DNA from: Acidimicrobiaceae bacterium
Lineage (GTDB): Bacteria > Actinomycetota > Acidimicrobiia > Acidimicrobiales > Ilumatobacteraceae
Assembly (NCBI GenBank): GCA_016722025.1
Contig: JADKGZ010000020.1
Coordinates: forward strand, 16,203-80,202
DNA: 64,000 nt
Reading direction: 5' to 3'
Shown here: positions 27,086-35,030 of the stretch, in pieces
How the letters are laid out: every line of letters begins with the position of its first letter
How positions within the stretch are numbered: position 1 is the first letter of the stretch
Notes under the pieces: generated by a model
What the model was told of the DNA's origin: nothing
The model's database searches: none
Seen by the model: the letters and a program-made list of their open reading frames with translations, nothing else
Position numbers and translations under genes: made by a program

Positions 27086-28189
27086 ATGCGCATCGACGAA
27101 GTAGAGCTCCGCATCGTCCATCTCCCGTACGTCTCGCCGTTCCGCACGTCGTTCGGCGAGGAGGTGGGCAAGCACGCCCTCATCGTCACCGTCCGCTCAG
27201 ACGGTGTGGAGGGCTACGGCGAAGGCGTGATGGACCCGTTCCCCCACTACCGCGAGGAGTGCATCCCCGGCGCACTGCACCTGCTGCGTGGCGCGTTCGC
27301 CCCGGAGCTGATGTCGCGCGACGTGGCGCACCCGTCGGAGGTCACCGCTCGTTGGGTGGAGTGGCGCGGCAACCCGATGGCCAAGACCGCGCTGGAACTG
27401 GCCGTGTGGGATTGCTTCGCCCGCCAGCAGGGCGTGCCACTGCGCACGCTGCTGGGTGGCGAGCGCACCGAGATTCCCGTGGGCGCCAGCCTGGGCATGA
27501 ACCCCATCCCGCAGACGGTCGCCAGCGTGGCTCGCCACGTCGAGCAGGGCTACCAGCGGGTGAAGTTGAAGATCGAGCCGGGTTGGGACGTCGACATGCT
27601 GGCCGCGGTGCGCGCCGACTTCCCCGACATCGAGCTCACCGTCGATGCCAACTCCGCGTACACGTTGGAGATGATGGATCTGCTGCATCAGATCGACGAG
27701 TTCGGCCTGCACTACATCGAGCAGCCGCTGCACTGGGACGACATGGTCGAGCACGCCCACCTCGCCACCTTGCTGCACACCGAGCTGTGCCTCGACGAGA
27801 CGCTCACCTCGCCCGCGCGGGTGAAGGCCGCGCTCGACCTCAAGGCGTGCACGGTGGTCAACGTGAAGGTCGGCCGCGTCGGCGGGCTGCAGGCGGTGCG
27901 CGAGATCCACGACCTGTGCGTGGCCCGTGAGGTACCGATGTGGTGCGGTGGCATGCTGGAGACCGGAATCGGGCGGGCCCACAACATCCACCTGGCCACC
28001 ATGCCCGGTTTCGTGTTCCCCGGCGACACCGCCTCAGCCAGCCGCACCTACTCACGCGACATCACCGAGCAGCAGCTGGAGGCCACCAACGGCATCATGC
28101 CCGTGCCCGCAGGGCCCGGCATCGGGGTCACGCTCGACCGCGCGTTCGTCGACCAGGTCACCGAGAGCGTCGAGGTCGTCAGGCGGTGA
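27086..28189 (+). CDS. enolase-superfamily o-succinylbenzoate synthase / N-acylamino acid racemase
   Basis: 367 residues of the MLE subgroup. The catalytic layout is visible: RVKLKIEPGWD (KxK Lys pair), TVDANSAY, YIEQPLHWDD, LCLDETL (Asp, Glu, Asp metal ligands) and VVNVKVGRVGGL (second-side Lys), with WCGGMLETGIGRA at the end. Sequence style is of OSBS/NSAR type 2 enzymes. The following gene overlaps by GTGA and encodes a GNAT acyltransferase; the same pairing in Geobacillus serves conversion of D- to L-amino acids through N-succinyl intermediates, so racemase activity is favoured over menaquinone synthesis. No other men gene is near. Confidence 0.88.
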   Translation: MRIDEVELRIVHLPYVSPFRTSFGEEVGKHALIVTVRSDGVEGYGEGVMDPFPHYREECIPGALHLLRGAFAPELMSRDVAHPSEVTARWVEWRGNPMAKTALELAVWDCFARQQGVPLRTLLGGERTEIPVGASLGMNPIPQTVASVARHVEQGYQRVKLKIEPGWDVDMLAAVRADFPDIELTVDANSAYTLEMMDLLHQIDEFGLHYIEQPLHWDDMVEHAHLATLLHTELCLDETLTSPARVKAALDLKACTVVNVKVGRVGGLQAVREIHDLCVAREVPMWCGGMLETGIGRAHNIHLATMPGFVFPGDTASASRTYSRDITEQQLEATNGIMPVPAGPGIGVTLDRAFVDQVTESVEVVRR

Positions 28190-28860
28190 GCGTCGAGCTC
28201 CGCGTGCTGCGCACGGCCGACGAGTTGGCGGTGATGCCCGAGTTCGAGGCGAAGATCTGGGGTGGGCAGGACGATCGCGTCTCGGTCAACATGCTGGTCG
28301 CGTGCATCGAGGAAGGCGGCGTGGCCATCGGTGCCTTCGACGGCGACCGGATGGTCGGTTCGCTGTTCGGCTTCCGCACCTTCGAGGCGAGGGTGCTGCA
28401 CTCGCACTACATGGCGGTCGACGCCGAGTACCGCCGCAGCGGCCTCGGTGAGCAGCTCAAGCGGCGCCAGGCCGAGTGGTGCGTCGACAACGGGGTCACG
28501 GCCATGCGGTGGACGTTCGACCCGCTGCAGCTCACCAACGCGCACCTCAACCTGAACAAGCTGGGCGCCTTCGGGGTCACGTATCACACCAACCACTACG
28601 GCGCGCTGGGTGGCATCAACGGTTCGCTGCCCAGCGACCGGTTGACGGTGCAGTGGGAGCTCGAGCGCCCGCGCCCGGCCTTCGCCGAGACGTTCGTGCT
28701 CGATGTGCCGGCCGTGTCGCCGGAGCAGATCGCGGCATCAGCGCCGGAAGCACTGCACGCGCGGCTCGCCGTGCGCGACGCGATGGCGCCGCACCTGGCC
28801 GACGGTTGGAAGGTGATCGGCGTGGATCGCCACGAACGCACGTACACCCTGGGTCGATAG
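28186..28860 (+). CDS. GNAT family N-acyltransferase, partner of the racemase
   Basis: 224 residues with a GNAT core: AIGAFDGDRMVGSLFGF, HSHYMAVDAEYRRSGLGEQL (acetyl/succinyl-CoA pyrophosphate loop RRSGLG) and MRWTFDPLQLTNAHLNLNKLGA, which is characteristic of the family found beside OSBS/NSAR genes. It probably succinylates or acetylates an amino acid that the racemase then epimerises. Start is the GTG overlapping the racemase stop (GTGA). Confidence 0.85.
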   Translation: MSVELRVLRTADELAVMPEFEAKIWGGQDDRVSVNMLVACIEEGGVAIGAFDGDRMVGSLFGFRTFEARVLHSHYMAVDAEYRRSGLGEQLKRRQAEWCVDNGVTAMRWTFDPLQLTNAHLNLNKLGAFGVTYHTNHYGALGGINGSLPSDRLTVQWELERPRPAFAETFVLDVPAVSPEQIAASAPEALHARLAVRDAMAPHLADGWKVIGVDRHERTYTLGR

Positions 28861-28911
28861 CCCACCGACAGCCCACCGACAGCACACCGACAGGGCCACT
28901 GCCGGCGCGGA

Positions 28912-29695
28912 TCAGCGTACGGGCAAGCCGGTGTCGGTGGCCAGATCGGGGAAGACCTTGGCGACCTTGGCGCTGAGCCATGCGCCGTAGGTGCCGCTGA
29001 TCTCGCGCAGGTTGGCCTTGTCCCAGCGAGCCTGCTGGTCGAGCGGCACCCGCCACTGGTCGGGGAACTCGATCGGTTGCACGATGGCATCCCAACCGGG
29101 ATCCATGAAGAACGGCAAGGAGTAGCGATCCGCGCCGGCGTGGTTGCGCACCCGGTGCGGGTTGCTGCGGTAGCGGCCGGCGGTGACACGGTCGAGCATG
29201 TCGCCGAGGTTGCAGATCACCAGATCGGCGTCGGCGGGGGCAGCGATCCACTCGCCGTACGAGTGCACCTCAAGGCCGGGCGTGCCGTCCGTGGCCAGCA
29301 GCGTGAGCAGCCCGTAGTCGGTGTGCTCGCCCACACCCCAGGTGGCGGCATCGCCCGCGGGGTGCGGTGGGTAGCGGAAGATGCGGAACAGGGGAGTGGG
29401 TGCGGCGGTGAGGTTGTGCTCGAAGAACTCGGCAGGCAGGCCCAGCCCCTGTGCCATCGAGCGGAGCAGCTGCTGGCCCAGGTCGGTCATCGCGGTCATC
29501 CACTCGGTGACCGCATCGCGCAGGCCGGCGGGGTGCTGCGGCCACAGGTTCGGGCCGTGCATCGGTCGCTCGTCGGGCGGCAGCTCGGCGCCGAAGTAGT
29601 AGCCCTCCTTGCGGTCGGGCACGCCCGAGGTCAGCTCGCCGCCGAGGGGGAACCAGCCTGGCATGCGACGGGTCGACGATCGGCAGCGTCTTCAT
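28912..29695 (-). CDS. isopenicillin-N-synthase-family Fe(II)/2OG oxygenase with internal deletion near its 5' end
   Basis: The C-terminal 250 residues are a normal non-haem Fe(II) oxygenase: GWFPLGGELTSGVPDRKEGYYFG, GVGEHTDYGLLTLL (His and Asp ligands), and SNPHRVRN (distal His and 2OG-binding Arg). The expected N-terminal DIOX_N domain is missing: an ATG at 29695 starts MKTLPIVD, the usual family N-terminus, but after about 9 residues the frame jumps straight to GWFPLGGE. Roughly 80-100 residues plus phase are lost at about 29665-29675. Either a real deletion inactivated the gene or the assembly collapsed. Substrate unknown. Confidence 0.8.
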
Positions 29696-29728
29696 CGGCC
29701 GCCAGCGTAGGTGGCAGACTCGACGGTC

Positions 29729-30457
29729 GTGACCACCGTGCAGCTCGTCGTCGTGGCGGTGGCCATCTTCGTCGCAGCATTCACGCAGGTCATCGCCGGC
29801 TTCGGGTTCGCCCTACTGGCGATGCCCATCATGACCCTGGCCGTGCCGGTGGAGAAGGCAGTGGTGGTCAGCACCTTGCTGGGCATGGTGTCCACCAGCT
29901 GGCTCGCATGGCACCTTCGCCGCGACGCCAACCGGCCACTGACCAAGCGATTGGCGCTCTCGTCGTTCGTGGGCATGCCGCTCGGTCTGTGGATACTCAA
30001 CGTCGTCAGCGACCGGACGTTGCGCCTCGCGCTCGGGATCGCGGTGCTCATCGCCACCGCCCTTCTGGTGCGCAGGATCAACCTCGCCCACGTCGGCCCG
30101 GGCCTCGATGTCGGTGCAGGGTTCATGTCGGGCGTCCTGAACACCTCGCTGTCCACCAATGGCCCACCGCTGGTGTTCGACCTCCAGGCGCGGCAGCTTC
30201 CCCCCAACGAGTTCCGCGCCACCATCACCGCCGTGTTCGCGCTCGGCAACGTCGTCGGCCTCTCGTTGTTCATCCTCGACGGCAAGATCACGCGCGAGGG
30301 CATGCACGCTGCGCTCGTGGCCTTGCCCGCGTGGGTGATCGGTCAGGGGCTCGGGTGGCCGGTGCGCAAGCACGTGCACGGCGAGCGCTTTCGATGGATG
30401 GTGCTGACGCTGCTGTTCGTTGCCGGCACCAGCGCGATCGTGTTCGCGCTCGTGTGA
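29729..30457 (+). CDS. TSUP/TauE-SafE family membrane permease
   Basis: About 242 residues, eight predicted helices, including the N-terminal VQLVVVAVAIFVAAFTQVIA and the conserved GFGFALLAMPIM and NGPPLVFDLQ loops of the sulfite/organosulfonate exporter family. Substrate is likely a small anion, unassigned. GTG at 29729 is preferred (CAGACT box 8 nt upstream, helix begins at once); GTG at 29711 is also possible. It precedes a sulfatase gene by 13 nt, so it may export sulfite or sulfate-derived anions. Confidence 0.85.
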   Translation: MTTVQLVVVAVAIFVAAFTQVIAGFGFALLAMPIMTLAVPVEKAVVVSTLLGMVSTSWLAWHLRRDANRPLTKRLALSSFVGMPLGLWILNVVSDRTLRLALGIAVLIATALLVRRINLAHVGPGLDVGAGFMSGVLNTSLSTNGPPLVFDLQARQLPPNEFRATITAVFALGNVVGLSLFILDGKITREGMHAALVALPAWVIGQGLGWPVRKHVHGERFRWMVLTLLFVAGTSAIVFALV

Positions 30458-30470
30458 CAACCTGGGCAGC

Positions 30471-32081
30471 ATGACCGTCGTCCTGCCACAGCCTCGCAAT
30501 GCAGTCGTGGTGCTGCTCGACTCACTGAACCGGCACATGCTGGGCAGCTACGGCGGTACCGAGTTCGCCACCCCGCACCTCGACCAGTTCGCCACCCAAC
30601 ACGCCACCCGGTTCACACGGCACGTCACCGGCTCGCTGCCGTGCATGCCGGCCCGGCACGACATCCTGTGCGGCGCGCTCGACTTCCTGTGGCGGCCGTG
30701 GGGCTCGATCGAGGTGTGGGAGCGGCCCATCACCGCCGACCTGCGACACAGCGGCGTCACCACCATGCTGGTCACCGACCACCCGCACCTCTTCGAGACC
30801 GGCGGCGAGAACTACCACACCGACTTCGGCGGGTGGGACTACGTGCGTGGTCACGAGGGCGACCCGTGGAAGACCTGGCTCGACCCGTCGTGGATCGGGG
30901 TGCCGGCACCCCCGGCCGCGGAAGGCGACTGGTTCCTGCAGCGCCGCTTCGGCGACCGAGCGCCGCACATCGATCGAGCGTACGACCGCACTCGCACGCA
31001 CTTCCGCGAGGAGGCCGACTACCCCGGGCCACGCACGATGACAGCCGCCGCCGACTGGCTCACCAACGCGGCAACGCTCGGCGCCGACGGACGTTGGATG
31101 CTGTTCGTCGACGAGTTCGACCCGCACGAACCGTTCGACACGCCCGAGCCGTGGCAGGGGATGTACGAAGCCGAGCCGTGGGAGGGCGAACGCCTGATCT
31201 GGCCGCCCTACGTGGTGGGCGGCCGCAGCGGTGGGCACCTCAGCGAGGCCGAGGCGCGCCACGTTCGCGCCAACTACGGCAGCAAGCTGTCGATGATCGA
31301 CCACTGGTTCGGCCGCATCATCGAGCAGTTCGACCGGCACGACCTGTGGCGCGACACGGCCCTCATCGTGTGCACCGACCACGGGCACTACCTCGGTGAG
31401 GAGCGCACCGACCCCAGCGGCGTCACCAGCGACATCTGGGGCAAGCCGATGGTGCCTCAGTTCGAACCGCTCGGGCACATCCCGCTGCTCATCCACTGGC
31501 CGGGCGTGGAGGGCGGGGGAGTGTGCGAGGCGCTCACCACCGCTGTCGACCTGCACGCCACTCTGGCGGATGTGTTCGGCGTGTCACCGCAGCACCGCAC
31601 GCACGGCCACTCGCTGGCGCCGCTGCTGCGCGGCGAGGTCACCTCGGTGCGCGACTACGCCATTGGTGGGGTGTTCGGCAACTGGGTGCAGGTCACCGAC
31701 GGGCGCTGGAAGTACGCCCGCGCGCCCGAGGGCAGCAACTTCCCGCTCAGCATGTGGAGCAACCGGTGGAGCACGATGCCGGTGCACGTCAAGGGCATCA
31801 CCGAGCTGCCGCCACCCAACGAGCGGGCGTGGCTCGATCGCATGCCGGGCAGCACCGTGCCCGTCATCCGCCAGCCGTTCCAACCGGGTGATGCGCTGCC
31901 GTTCTGGGTGAGCGGCGGCGCCCACCTCGGCCAGCACCACCTCTACGACGTGTCGCTCGACCCTCACGAGCGCGAGAACCGGGCCGGCGAGCCCGCCGAA
32001 CTGGTGATGCAGCAGCTGCTGCGCGCCGCATTGCACGACCTCGATGCCCCCACCGAGCAGTTGCAGCGACTGGGGCTCTGA
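30471..32081 (+). CDS. sulfatase (type I, formylglycine-dependent)
   Basis: 536 residues of the alkaline-phosphatase superfamily. VVVLLDSLNRHMLGSYGG is the first metal-binding strand, SLPCMPARHDIL contains the C-x-P-x-R sequence in which Cys becomes formylglycine, and CTDHGHYLGEE supplies the Asp-His metal pair. There is no signal peptide, so it is cytosolic or released otherwise. A formylglycine-generating enzyme is not in the window. Together with the TSUP permease just upstream it suggests desulfation of an organic sulfate with anion export. Confidence 0.92.
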   Translation: MTVVLPQPRNAVVVLLDSLNRHMLGSYGGTEFATPHLDQFATQHATRFTRHVTGSLPCMPARHDILCGALDFLWRPWGSIEVWERPITADLRHSGVTTMLVTDHPHLFETGGENYHTDFGGWDYVRGHEGDPWKTWLDPSWIGVPAPPAAEGDWFLQRRFGDRAPHIDRAYDRTRTHFREEADYPGPRTMTAAADWLTNAATLGADGRWMLFVDEFDPHEPFDTPEPWQGMYEAEPWEGERLIWPPYVVGGRSGGHLSEAEARHVRANYGSKLSMIDHWFGRIIEQFDRHDLWRDTALIVCTDHGHYLGEERTDPSGVTSDIWGKPMVPQFEPLGHIPLLIHWPGVEGGGVCEALTTAVDLHATLADVFGVSPQHRTHGHSLAPLLRGEVTSVRDYAIGGVFGNWVQVTDGRWKYARAPEGSNFPLSMWSNRWSTMPVHVKGITELPPPNERAWLDRMPGSTVPVIRQPFQPGDALPFWVSGGAHLGQHHLYDVSLDPHERENRAGEPAELVMQQLLRAALHDLDAPTEQLQRLGL

Positions 32082-32111
32082 GCTGGGGCGTCGCGCCGGC
32101 GCCCCAGTTGG

Positions 32112-32825
32112 TCACTGGCCGAACATGGCCAGCCACTGCTCCTTGTTCTTCGGGCGGTACACGTAGTTGCTTTCGCGGATCGCGTCGATGGTGGCGCTGG
32201 ACGGCTGCGAGTAGCGATGACCGGGATAGACGATGGTGCCTTCCGGCATCGAGCCCAGGGTCTGCAGGCTGTCGTACATGGCCGCCGGGTCGCTGCCGGG
32301 GAAGTCGGTGCGGCCGCACCCGTCGAGGAACAGCGTGTCGCCGCTCACCAGCCGGCCATCGACGTGGAAGCACTGGCTGCCGGGCGTGTGGCCGGGCGTG
32401 TGCACCAGCGTGATCGCGATGTCGCCCACCTGCACCACGTCGCCACCCTCGTGCTGCACCAGCTGGTCGACCGTGAGTCCGCTGGTACGAGTGACCCAGG
32501 GGGTCTCGTCGCGCTGCACGTGCACGGGGCACTCGCAGCGCTCGAGCAACGTTGCGACGCCCTCCACGTAGTGCCCGCCCAATGACCCGCCGATGTGGTC
32601 CGGGTGGAAGTGCGTGGCCAGCACGCCGGTGACCTTCATGCCGTCGGCCTCCACGATGTCGAGCAGTTCGTGGACCGCGTACGCGGGGTCGATGAGCACG
32701 CACTCGCTGGTGGCGCGGTCGCCGATGGCGTAGACGAAGTTGACCATCTGCTGCGCGACCGGATCGTCGGTGGCGAAGTCGCGGCCGGAGAGCAGCTGGC
32801 GGAAGTAGAAGCGGTCGGAGCTCAT
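32112..32825 (-). CDS. MBL-fold hydrolase (glyoxalase II / persulfide dioxygenase-like)
   Basis: 237 residues. LATHFHPDHIGG is the zinc/iron motif, HTPGHTPGSQCF and VSGDTLFLDGCGRTDFPG follow, and YPGHRYSQPSS ends the active site; the CGRTDF segment is shared with ETHE1-type persulfide dioxygenases and glyoxalase II. The last part (ESNYVYRPKNKEQWLAMFG) is typical of these. It may act on a thiol thioester or persulfide. Its TAGCGT box (32832-32837), 6 nt before the ATG, includes the TAG stop of the upstream SsuD-like gene. Confidence 0.87.
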   Translation of the reverse strand: MSSDRFYFRQLLSGRDFATDDPVAQQMVNFVYAIGDRATSECVLIDPAYAVHELLDIVEADGMKVTGVLATHFHPDHIGGSLGGHYVEGVATLLERCECPVHVQRDETPWVTRTSGLTVDQLVQHEGGDVVQVGDIAITLVHTPGHTPGSQCFHVDGRLVSGDTLFLDGCGRTDFPGSDPAAMYDSLQTLGSMPEGTIVYPGHRYSQPSSATIDAIRESNYVYRPKNKEQWLAMFGQ

Positions 32826-32831
32826 CCGACC

Positions 32832-32837
32832 ACGCTA
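32832..32837 (-). promoter_or_regulatory. TAGCGT -10 box overlapping the SsuD-like stop codon
   Basis: Minus-strand TAGCGT, 6 nt, ATG (32825). Its TAG is the stop codon of the gene ending at 32835. Confidence 0.55.
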
Positions 32838-33887
32838 CGCGCCGCGCAGCAGCGGCATCACGAGTGAGGCGAAACGTTCACACTCCTGCAGGTGCGGATA
32901 CCCCGAGAGGATGAAGGTGTCGATGCCCAGCGCCTGGTACTCGCGGATCTTCGCCGCCACCTGTTGCGGGTCGCCGACGATCGCCGCCCCGCACCCGCTG
33001 CGGGCCCGCCCGATGCCGGTCCACAGGTACGGCTCGACGAACCCGTCCGAGTCGGCGTCGTCGCGCAACGACGCCTGGGCACGCACCCCGACCGACTGGC
33101 TGTCGAGCGATCTTGCTCGGATGGCATCACCCACCTCGGGGTCGAGGGCGGCGACGAGGTGCTGCGCCGCGGCCCGCGCTGCGCTCTCCGTTTCGCGCAC
33201 CACCACGTGCACCCGATAACCGAAGCGCAGCGTGCGGCCGTGATGCGCGGCTCGGGCGCGCATGTCGTCGATGATGGCCGCCACGCCCTGCATCGTGTCG
33301 GGCCACATCAGGTACACGTCGGCGGCCGCCGCCGCGACCTCACGAGCGTCATCCGACAACCCGCCGAAGTACAACGGCGGCGAGCGGCGGCTGACCGTGC
33401 GCACACGCGGGGCATCCACCGAGACGTTGACGAATTCGCCGGCGGCGGCAAGTGGCGCGCCGTCGAGCAGCGTGCGCAACGCATGCATGTGCTCGAGCGT
33501 GCGCCGATAGCGAGCTGCCGATGGCAGCACCTCGCCGGGCAGCTCGGACGAGATGATGTTGATCACCATCCGCCCGCCCAGCAGCTGATCGAGCGTGGCC
33601 AGCTGGCGAGCGAGCTGTGGCACCCACAGCTCGCCCATGCGCACTGCCACGATGGGAGTGATGTGTCGGGTGCTGCGTGCGATGGCCGCGGTGAAGGCGA
33701 TGGTGTCGATGCCCAGCGCGTAACCGGATGGCATGAGGATGGCGTCGAAGCCGGCCCGGTCGGCGGCGTGCACGATGGCCGAGCAGTGCTCGAAGCTGCT
33801 GGCCAGGGAAGGGTCGGGCACGCCGAGTTGCTCGTAGTCGTCGTCGCACAGGGCGGCGAACCAGGCGAGGTGCGGGCGAGGGCTCAC
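32835..33887 (-). CDS. SsuD-like LLM flavin-dependent monooxygenase
   Basis: 350 residues of the alkanesulfonate monooxygenase group: AADRAGFDAILMPSGYALG, ARSTRHITPIVAVRMGELWVP, NIISSELPGE and DVYLMWPDTMQGV, all typical of SsuD/MsuD enzymes that use FMNH2 and O2 to cleave C-S bonds. Annotated from the GTG at 33887. However, a TAGCGT box followed after 6 nt by an ATG at 33916 opens a frame (MPSSPHDPLR) that ends exactly at this GTG; a one-base indel there would make 33916 the true start. Confidence 0.87.
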   Translation of the reverse strand: MSPRPHLAWFAALCDDDYEQLGVPDPSLASSFEHCSAIVHAADRAGFDAILMPSGYALGIDTIAFTAAIARSTRHITPIVAVRMGELWVPQLARQLATLDQLLGGRMVINIISSELPGEVLPSAARYRRTLEHMHALRTLLDGAPLAAAGEFVNVSVDAPRVRTVSRRSPPLYFGGLSDDAREVAAAAADVYLMWPDTMQGVAAIIDDMRARAAHHGRTLRFGYRVHVVVRETESAARAAAQHLVAALDPEVGDAIRARSLDSQSVGVRAQASLRDDADSDGFVEPYLWTGIGRARSGCGAAIVGDPQQVAAKIREYQALGIDTFILSGYPHLQECERFASLVMPLLRGA

Positions 33888-33921
33888 CGCAACGGGTCAT
33901 GCGGGCTGGAAGGCATTGCCG

Positions 33922-33928
33922 TACGCTA
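33922..33928. promoter_or_regulatory. shared, symmetric -10 element for divergent genes
   Basis: TACGCTA reads TACGCT on the plus strand (8 nt before the ATG at 33936) and TAGCGT on the minus strand (6 nt before an ATG at 33916). One -10 element could open both ways in this 48-bp intergenic gap. Confidence 0.5.
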
Positions 33929-33935
33929 TTCGACG

Positions 33936-35030
33936 ATGTCCACCAGCCTGCGTTACGGGGTGATCGGTACCGGCATGATGGGGGTGGAGCACATCAACAA
34001 CCTGCTCCACCTGCCCGGCGCCACCGTCACAGCCATCTCCGATCCTCACGCCGAGAGCCGTGATTGGGCGCAGCTGGCCGTCGGGCTGGATGCGCCGCTG
34101 GCGCGCTTCGCCGATCACGGTGAGCTGCTTGCCTCCGGCCTGTGCGACGTGGTGGTGATCGCCTCGCCGAATCACACTCACCACGACGTGCTCTCCGACG
34201 TGCTGCGCACCGGTCACCACGTGCTGATCGAGAAGCCGTTGTGCACCACCGTCGCCGACTGCCGACGAGTGATCGCCCTGGCCGACGAGACCGCGCAGCA
34301 GTGGCCGCAGCGAGTGGTGTGGATGGGCCTCGAGTACCGCTTCATGCCGCCGACGCAGGCAATCGTGCGCGAGGTGCGCGACGGCACCGTCGGCCGGCTG
34401 CGCATGGTGGCCATTCGCGAGCACCGCTTCCCCTTCCTGGTGAAGGTGGGCAACTGGAACCGCTTCAATCGCAATACCGGTGGCACCCTGGTGGAGAAGT
34501 GCTGTCACTTCTTCGACCTGATGAACGTGCTCGCCGCCGACACTCCGGTGCGGGTGCTGGCCAGCGGTGGGCAGGCCGTCAACCATCTCGACGAACGCTA
34601 CGACGGCGAGCGACCCGACATCCTCGACAACGCCTACGTGATCGTGGAGTACGAGGGTGGCGCGCGTGCGATGCTCGACCTGTGCATGTTCGCCGAGGCG
34701 AGCAAGAACGAGCAGGAGATCTGCGTGGTCGGCGACGAGGGCAAGGTGGAGGCACTCGTCACCGAAGGCCTCGTGCGCGTCGGGCGACGTTCGGACGGCC
34801 TCGGGTGCGTCACCGAGCGTGCCGTGCACGACGACACCATCCGTCACGCCGGCCTGCACCACGGTGCGTCCTACCTGGAGCACGTTGCGTTCATGGAGGC
34901 CATCCGCGCCGGCGCGCCAGCGACGGTCACGCTGCACGACGGGCTGATGTCGGTGGCGGTGGGCGAAGCTGCGCATCGGTCGATCGACGAAGGCCGCCCG
35001 GTCACCATTCAGGAGGTGCTCGCCCGATGA
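33936..35030 (+). CDS. Gfo/Idh/MocA family NAD(P)-dependent oxidoreductase
   Basis: 364 residues. Rossmann N-terminus YGVIGTGMMGVEHINNL, the VVVIASPNHTHHDVL strand and the catalytic EKPLCTTVADC (EKP Lys) are canonical; the C-terminal domain has GGTLVEKCCHFFDLMN with the substrate-side His. It would oxidise or reduce a cyclitol, sugar or sugar acid. The stop overlaps the start of the ProA-like dehydrogenase (ATGA), so the two are translated together and probably act in sequence. Confidence 0.9.
   Translation: MSTSLRYGVIGTGMMGVEHINNLLHLPGATVTAISDPHAESRDWAQLAVGLDAPLARFADHGELLASGLCDVVVIASPNHTHHDVLSDVLRTGHHVLIEKPLCTTVADCRRVIALADETAQQWPQRVVWMGLEYRFMPPTQAIVREVRDGTVGRLRMVAIREHRFPFLVKVGNWNRFNRNTGGTLVEKCCHFFDLMNVLAADTPVRVLASGGQAVNHLDERYDGERPDILDNAYVIVEYEGGARAMLDLCMFAEASKNEQEICVVGDEGKVEALVTEGLVRVGRRSDGLGCVTERAVHDDTIRHAGLHHGASYLEHVAFMEAIRAGAPATVTLHDGLMSVAVGEAAHRSIDEGRPVTIQEVLAR

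Noticed and set aside
25787..27175. Long minus-strand open frame (462 codons) opposite the carboxyltransferase gene
   Set aside because: Composition is His/Ala/Asp/Gly-rich shadow translation typical of the reverse frame of a high-GC gene; no family motif. Many similar antisense frames (e.g. 1662-2657, 3563-5527, 9433-10812, 16948-18564) were dropped for the same reason.
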